Origin: Holophagaceae bacterium UBA692
Lineage (GTDB): Bacteria; Acidobacteriota; Holophagae; Holophagales; Holophagaceae
Length of the DNA: 5,834 nt
Assembly: GCA_002297665.1 (NCBI GenBank)
Contig: DBMS01000197.1
Coordinates: 1,400-7,233, forward strand
Direction: 5' to 3'
Shown piece after piece: positions 4,633 to 5,834 of the stretch. Position 1 is the first letter of the stretch, and every line of letters starts with the position of its first letter. A program made the position numbers and the translations under genes. The notes beneath the pieces were generated by a model. It was given only the letters and a program-made list of their open reading frames with translations, was not told the origin of the DNA and ran no database searches.

Positions 4633-5834
4633 GGCTCACCTGTAAGGGGTTCGGTCACCAGGGCGTCGGCCACCATCTCGGCGACCGTCTTGATCTGGAC
4701 GTTCAGCTTGTATTCCTTGTTCAGCTCCGAGAGCTGGTCGATGCAGTTGTGGCAAGGCGCCACCACGACCTTGGCGCCCGAGTCGCGGATCTGCTGGGCC
4801 TTCATGCCGCCCGAGCGGATCCTGCGCTCCTTGTAGGCGCCCATGGCCAGCTGCCCGCCGCCGCCGCCGCAGCAGAAGTTCTCCGCGCGGTTCGGGGTCA
4901 TCTCCCGGAAGCTCGAGACGGTGCGGCCCAGGATGCGCCGCTGCGGCTCCGAGATGCCGCCGTGGCGCACGAGGTTGCAGGGATCGTGCAGGGTGACGCG
5001 GTCGCCGTGCACCCCCGGGTCCACCCGGATCCGCCCCTGCTCCAGGTACTCGTCCATGACCTCGAGGAAGCTGCGGACCTTGAAGGGGTAGGTCCCCTGG
5101 AGCCATTCGGGCCCTTCCCACCTCGCGCTGGCGAAGCCGTGCCCGCACTCGCCGATCACCAGCGTCTCGCAGCCCAGGCGCTCCATGGCGTCCACCAGGC
5201 TCCGGGTGATCGTGCCCGCTTCCTTGTCGTTGCAGTTGAACAGGCCATAGTTGGTCAGGTCCCATCCTTCCGAGGCCAGCGTCCAGTCCTCCCGGGCGGC
5301 CCAGAACACCTTGGCGCTGGCCTGGAGGGAAAGGGGGAAGAACTTGGGCTCGCGGGGGTTCACCGTGAACAGGATCTTGGCGCCCTGGCGGTCCATGGGC
5401 ATTTCGGCCAGGGGATCGCCGGTCTCGGCGCGCAGTTCGTCCTGCAGCCAATCCACGGTCTCCACCCAGTCCTCCCGGGTGATGGCCATGTTGTTCCCGT
5501 GGCGCAGCGAGTTGTCCACGGTGGCCTGCAGGTCCGCGGGCACCAGGCCCATGGCCGTCAGGGCCGCCCGGGCCGCCTTGAACACCCGCGGCAGGTTGAT
5601 GCCCACCGTGCAGTTCAGGGAGCAGCGCCCGCACAGGGAGCAGCGCCCGTAGACCGCGTCCAGCCAGGCCTTGGCCATGGCGTCGTCCAGGGCCGCGCCC
5701 TGGAGGCCCAGCTTGCCCAGCACGGTGGAATGCCGCCGGAACACCTGGGCGACGAGGTCCAGCTTGCGGGCCGGGACGTTCTCCAGTTGCGGGTCCATGC
5801 GGTAGTAGTGGCAGCTCTGGGCGCAGAGGCCGCA
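4629..5834 (-). CDS. DsrK/HdrD-like (Fe-S) oxidoreductase with ferredoxin and CCG domains, 5'-truncated by window edge
   Basis: Frame is open to the right edge: 401 residues plus stop, with the start outside. The internal ATG at 5798 is not the start, because the 12 codons before it read CGLCAQSCHYYR, most of a 4Fe-4S motif. Numbered from the edge: cluster motif one has C1, C4, C8 (a fourth Cys expected just outside); motif two, CSLCGRCSLNC, has C65, C68, C71, C75. A degenerate first CCG-like region has GLFNCN (C201) and GECGH (C230). The second CCG domain is complete: HDPCN (C286), CCGGGGG (C321-C322), CHNC (C361, C364). CCG domains bind the special 4Fe-4S cluster of heterodisulfide reductases. 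The order matches DsrK/TmcB/HdrD, proteins passing electrons between membrane quinone pools and cytosolic thiol/disulfide partners. No membrane segment is visible. The true substrate is unknown; GlpC-like or lactate-oxidase-type roles are less likely given the GECGH region. It overlaps the downstream PLP gene by 4 bp. Confidence 0.9.
   Translation of the reverse strand, partial: CGLCAQSCHYYRMDPQLENVPARKLDLVAQVFRRHSTVLGKLGLQGAALDDAMAKAWLDAVYGRCSLCGRCSLNCTVGINLPRVFKAARAALTAMGLVPADLQATVDNSLRHGNNMAITREDWVETVDWLQDELRAETGDPLAEMPMDRQGAKILFTVNPREPKFFPLSLQASAKVFWAAREDWTLASEGWDLTNYGLFNCNDKEAGTITRSLVDAMERLGCETLVIGECGHGFASARWEGPEWLQGTYPFKVRSFLEVMDEYLEQGRIRVDPGVHGDRVTLHDPCNLVRHGGISEPQRRILGRTVSSFREMTPNRAENFCCGGGGGQLAMGAYKERRIRSGGMKAQQIRDSGAKVVVAPCHNCIDQLSELNKEYKLNVQIKTVAEMVADALVTEPLTGEP
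4635..4641 (-). promoter_or_regulatory. Ribosome binding site of the class V PLP enzyme gene
   Basis: On the minus strand AGGTGAG lies just before the ATG at 4632, with 2 nt after its last G. The spacing is short but usable, and it lies inside the last codons of the upstream gene, as in translationally coupled pairs. It supports the longer start. Confidence 0.55.
5616..5649. repeat. 16-bp direct repeat encoding GRCSL twice within the second 4Fe-4S motif
   Basis: The same 16 bases (CAGGGAGCAGCGCCCG) occur at 5616-5631 and 5634-5649, two bases apart, an 18-bp period equal to six codons. They encode the repeated GRCSL of GRCSLCGRCSLNC. Because the period is in frame and supplies cluster cysteines, it is probably protein-constrained or an old in-frame duplication, not a mobile-element scar. 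Confidence 0.7.

Noticed and set aside
3478..4836. 452-codon plus-strand open frame opposite the PLP enzyme
   Set aside because: It is antisense to a gene with intact catalytic residues; composition is Val/Ala/His/Gly-rich without any recognisable fold.
4854..4868. Tandem CCG trinucleotide repeat
   Set aside because: It is five glycine codons of the CCGGGGG segment of the CCG domain, so protein function explains it.

Overview
This is a compact, GC-rich bacterial chromosomal window (roughly two thirds G+C by eye) with five protein-coding genes and almost no spare DNA. The two edge genes are cut by the window. No rRNA, tRNA, CRISPR array, transposase or phage gene is visible. The gene families (ALDH7 dehydrogenase, DsrK/HdrD-like iron-sulfur oxidoreductase, class V cysteine desulfurase-like enzyme, GAF plus GGDEF-like protein) fit a high-GC, respiratory or anaerobic lineage such as Acidobacteriota (Holophaga/Geothrix type) or a deltaproteobacterial group. 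That placement is inferred from gene content only and is weak.

Left part (1-2367): a divergent pair. An aldehyde dehydrogenase of the ALDH7/antiquitin type, the 2-aminoadipate-semialdehyde dehydrogenase of lysine breakdown, runs leftward off the window. A LysR-type regulator runs rightward. The 85 bp between them holds a good sigma70-type promoter for the dehydrogenase and two dyads with TGA...TCA half-sites. One dyad overlaps the -35 box and the other overlaps the lysR start codon. This is the classic LysR layout of a regulator controlling its divergent neighbour and itself.

Middle (2411-3415): a soluble protein made of a GAF domain, a helical linker and a GGDEF-like domain. The catalytic GGDEF signature has decayed to GKDTF, but the upstream RxxD of the c-di-GMP inhibitory site is kept at the expected spacing. 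This resembles the receptor layout known from PelD and is the most interesting lead in the window. Its start codon lies only 6 nt after a perfect TATAAT.

Right part (3418-5834, minus strand): a two-gene translationally coupled unit. The upstream gene is a DsrK/HdrD-like protein with two ferredoxin-type 4Fe-4S motifs and a CCG domain; its start is beyond the right edge, and the window end cuts through its first cluster motif. It overlaps by 4 bp (ATGA) a class V PLP enzyme that keeps both the Schiff-base lysine and the active-site cysteine of cysteine desulfurases. One reading is a sulfur-mobilising enzyme serving an iron-sulfur redox protein. This unit and the GAF gene converge with only 2 bp between their stop codons.

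I see no clearly new multi-gene system. The strongest leads are the degenerate GGDEF protein, the compact LysR control region and the coupled Fe-S protein/desulfurase pair.
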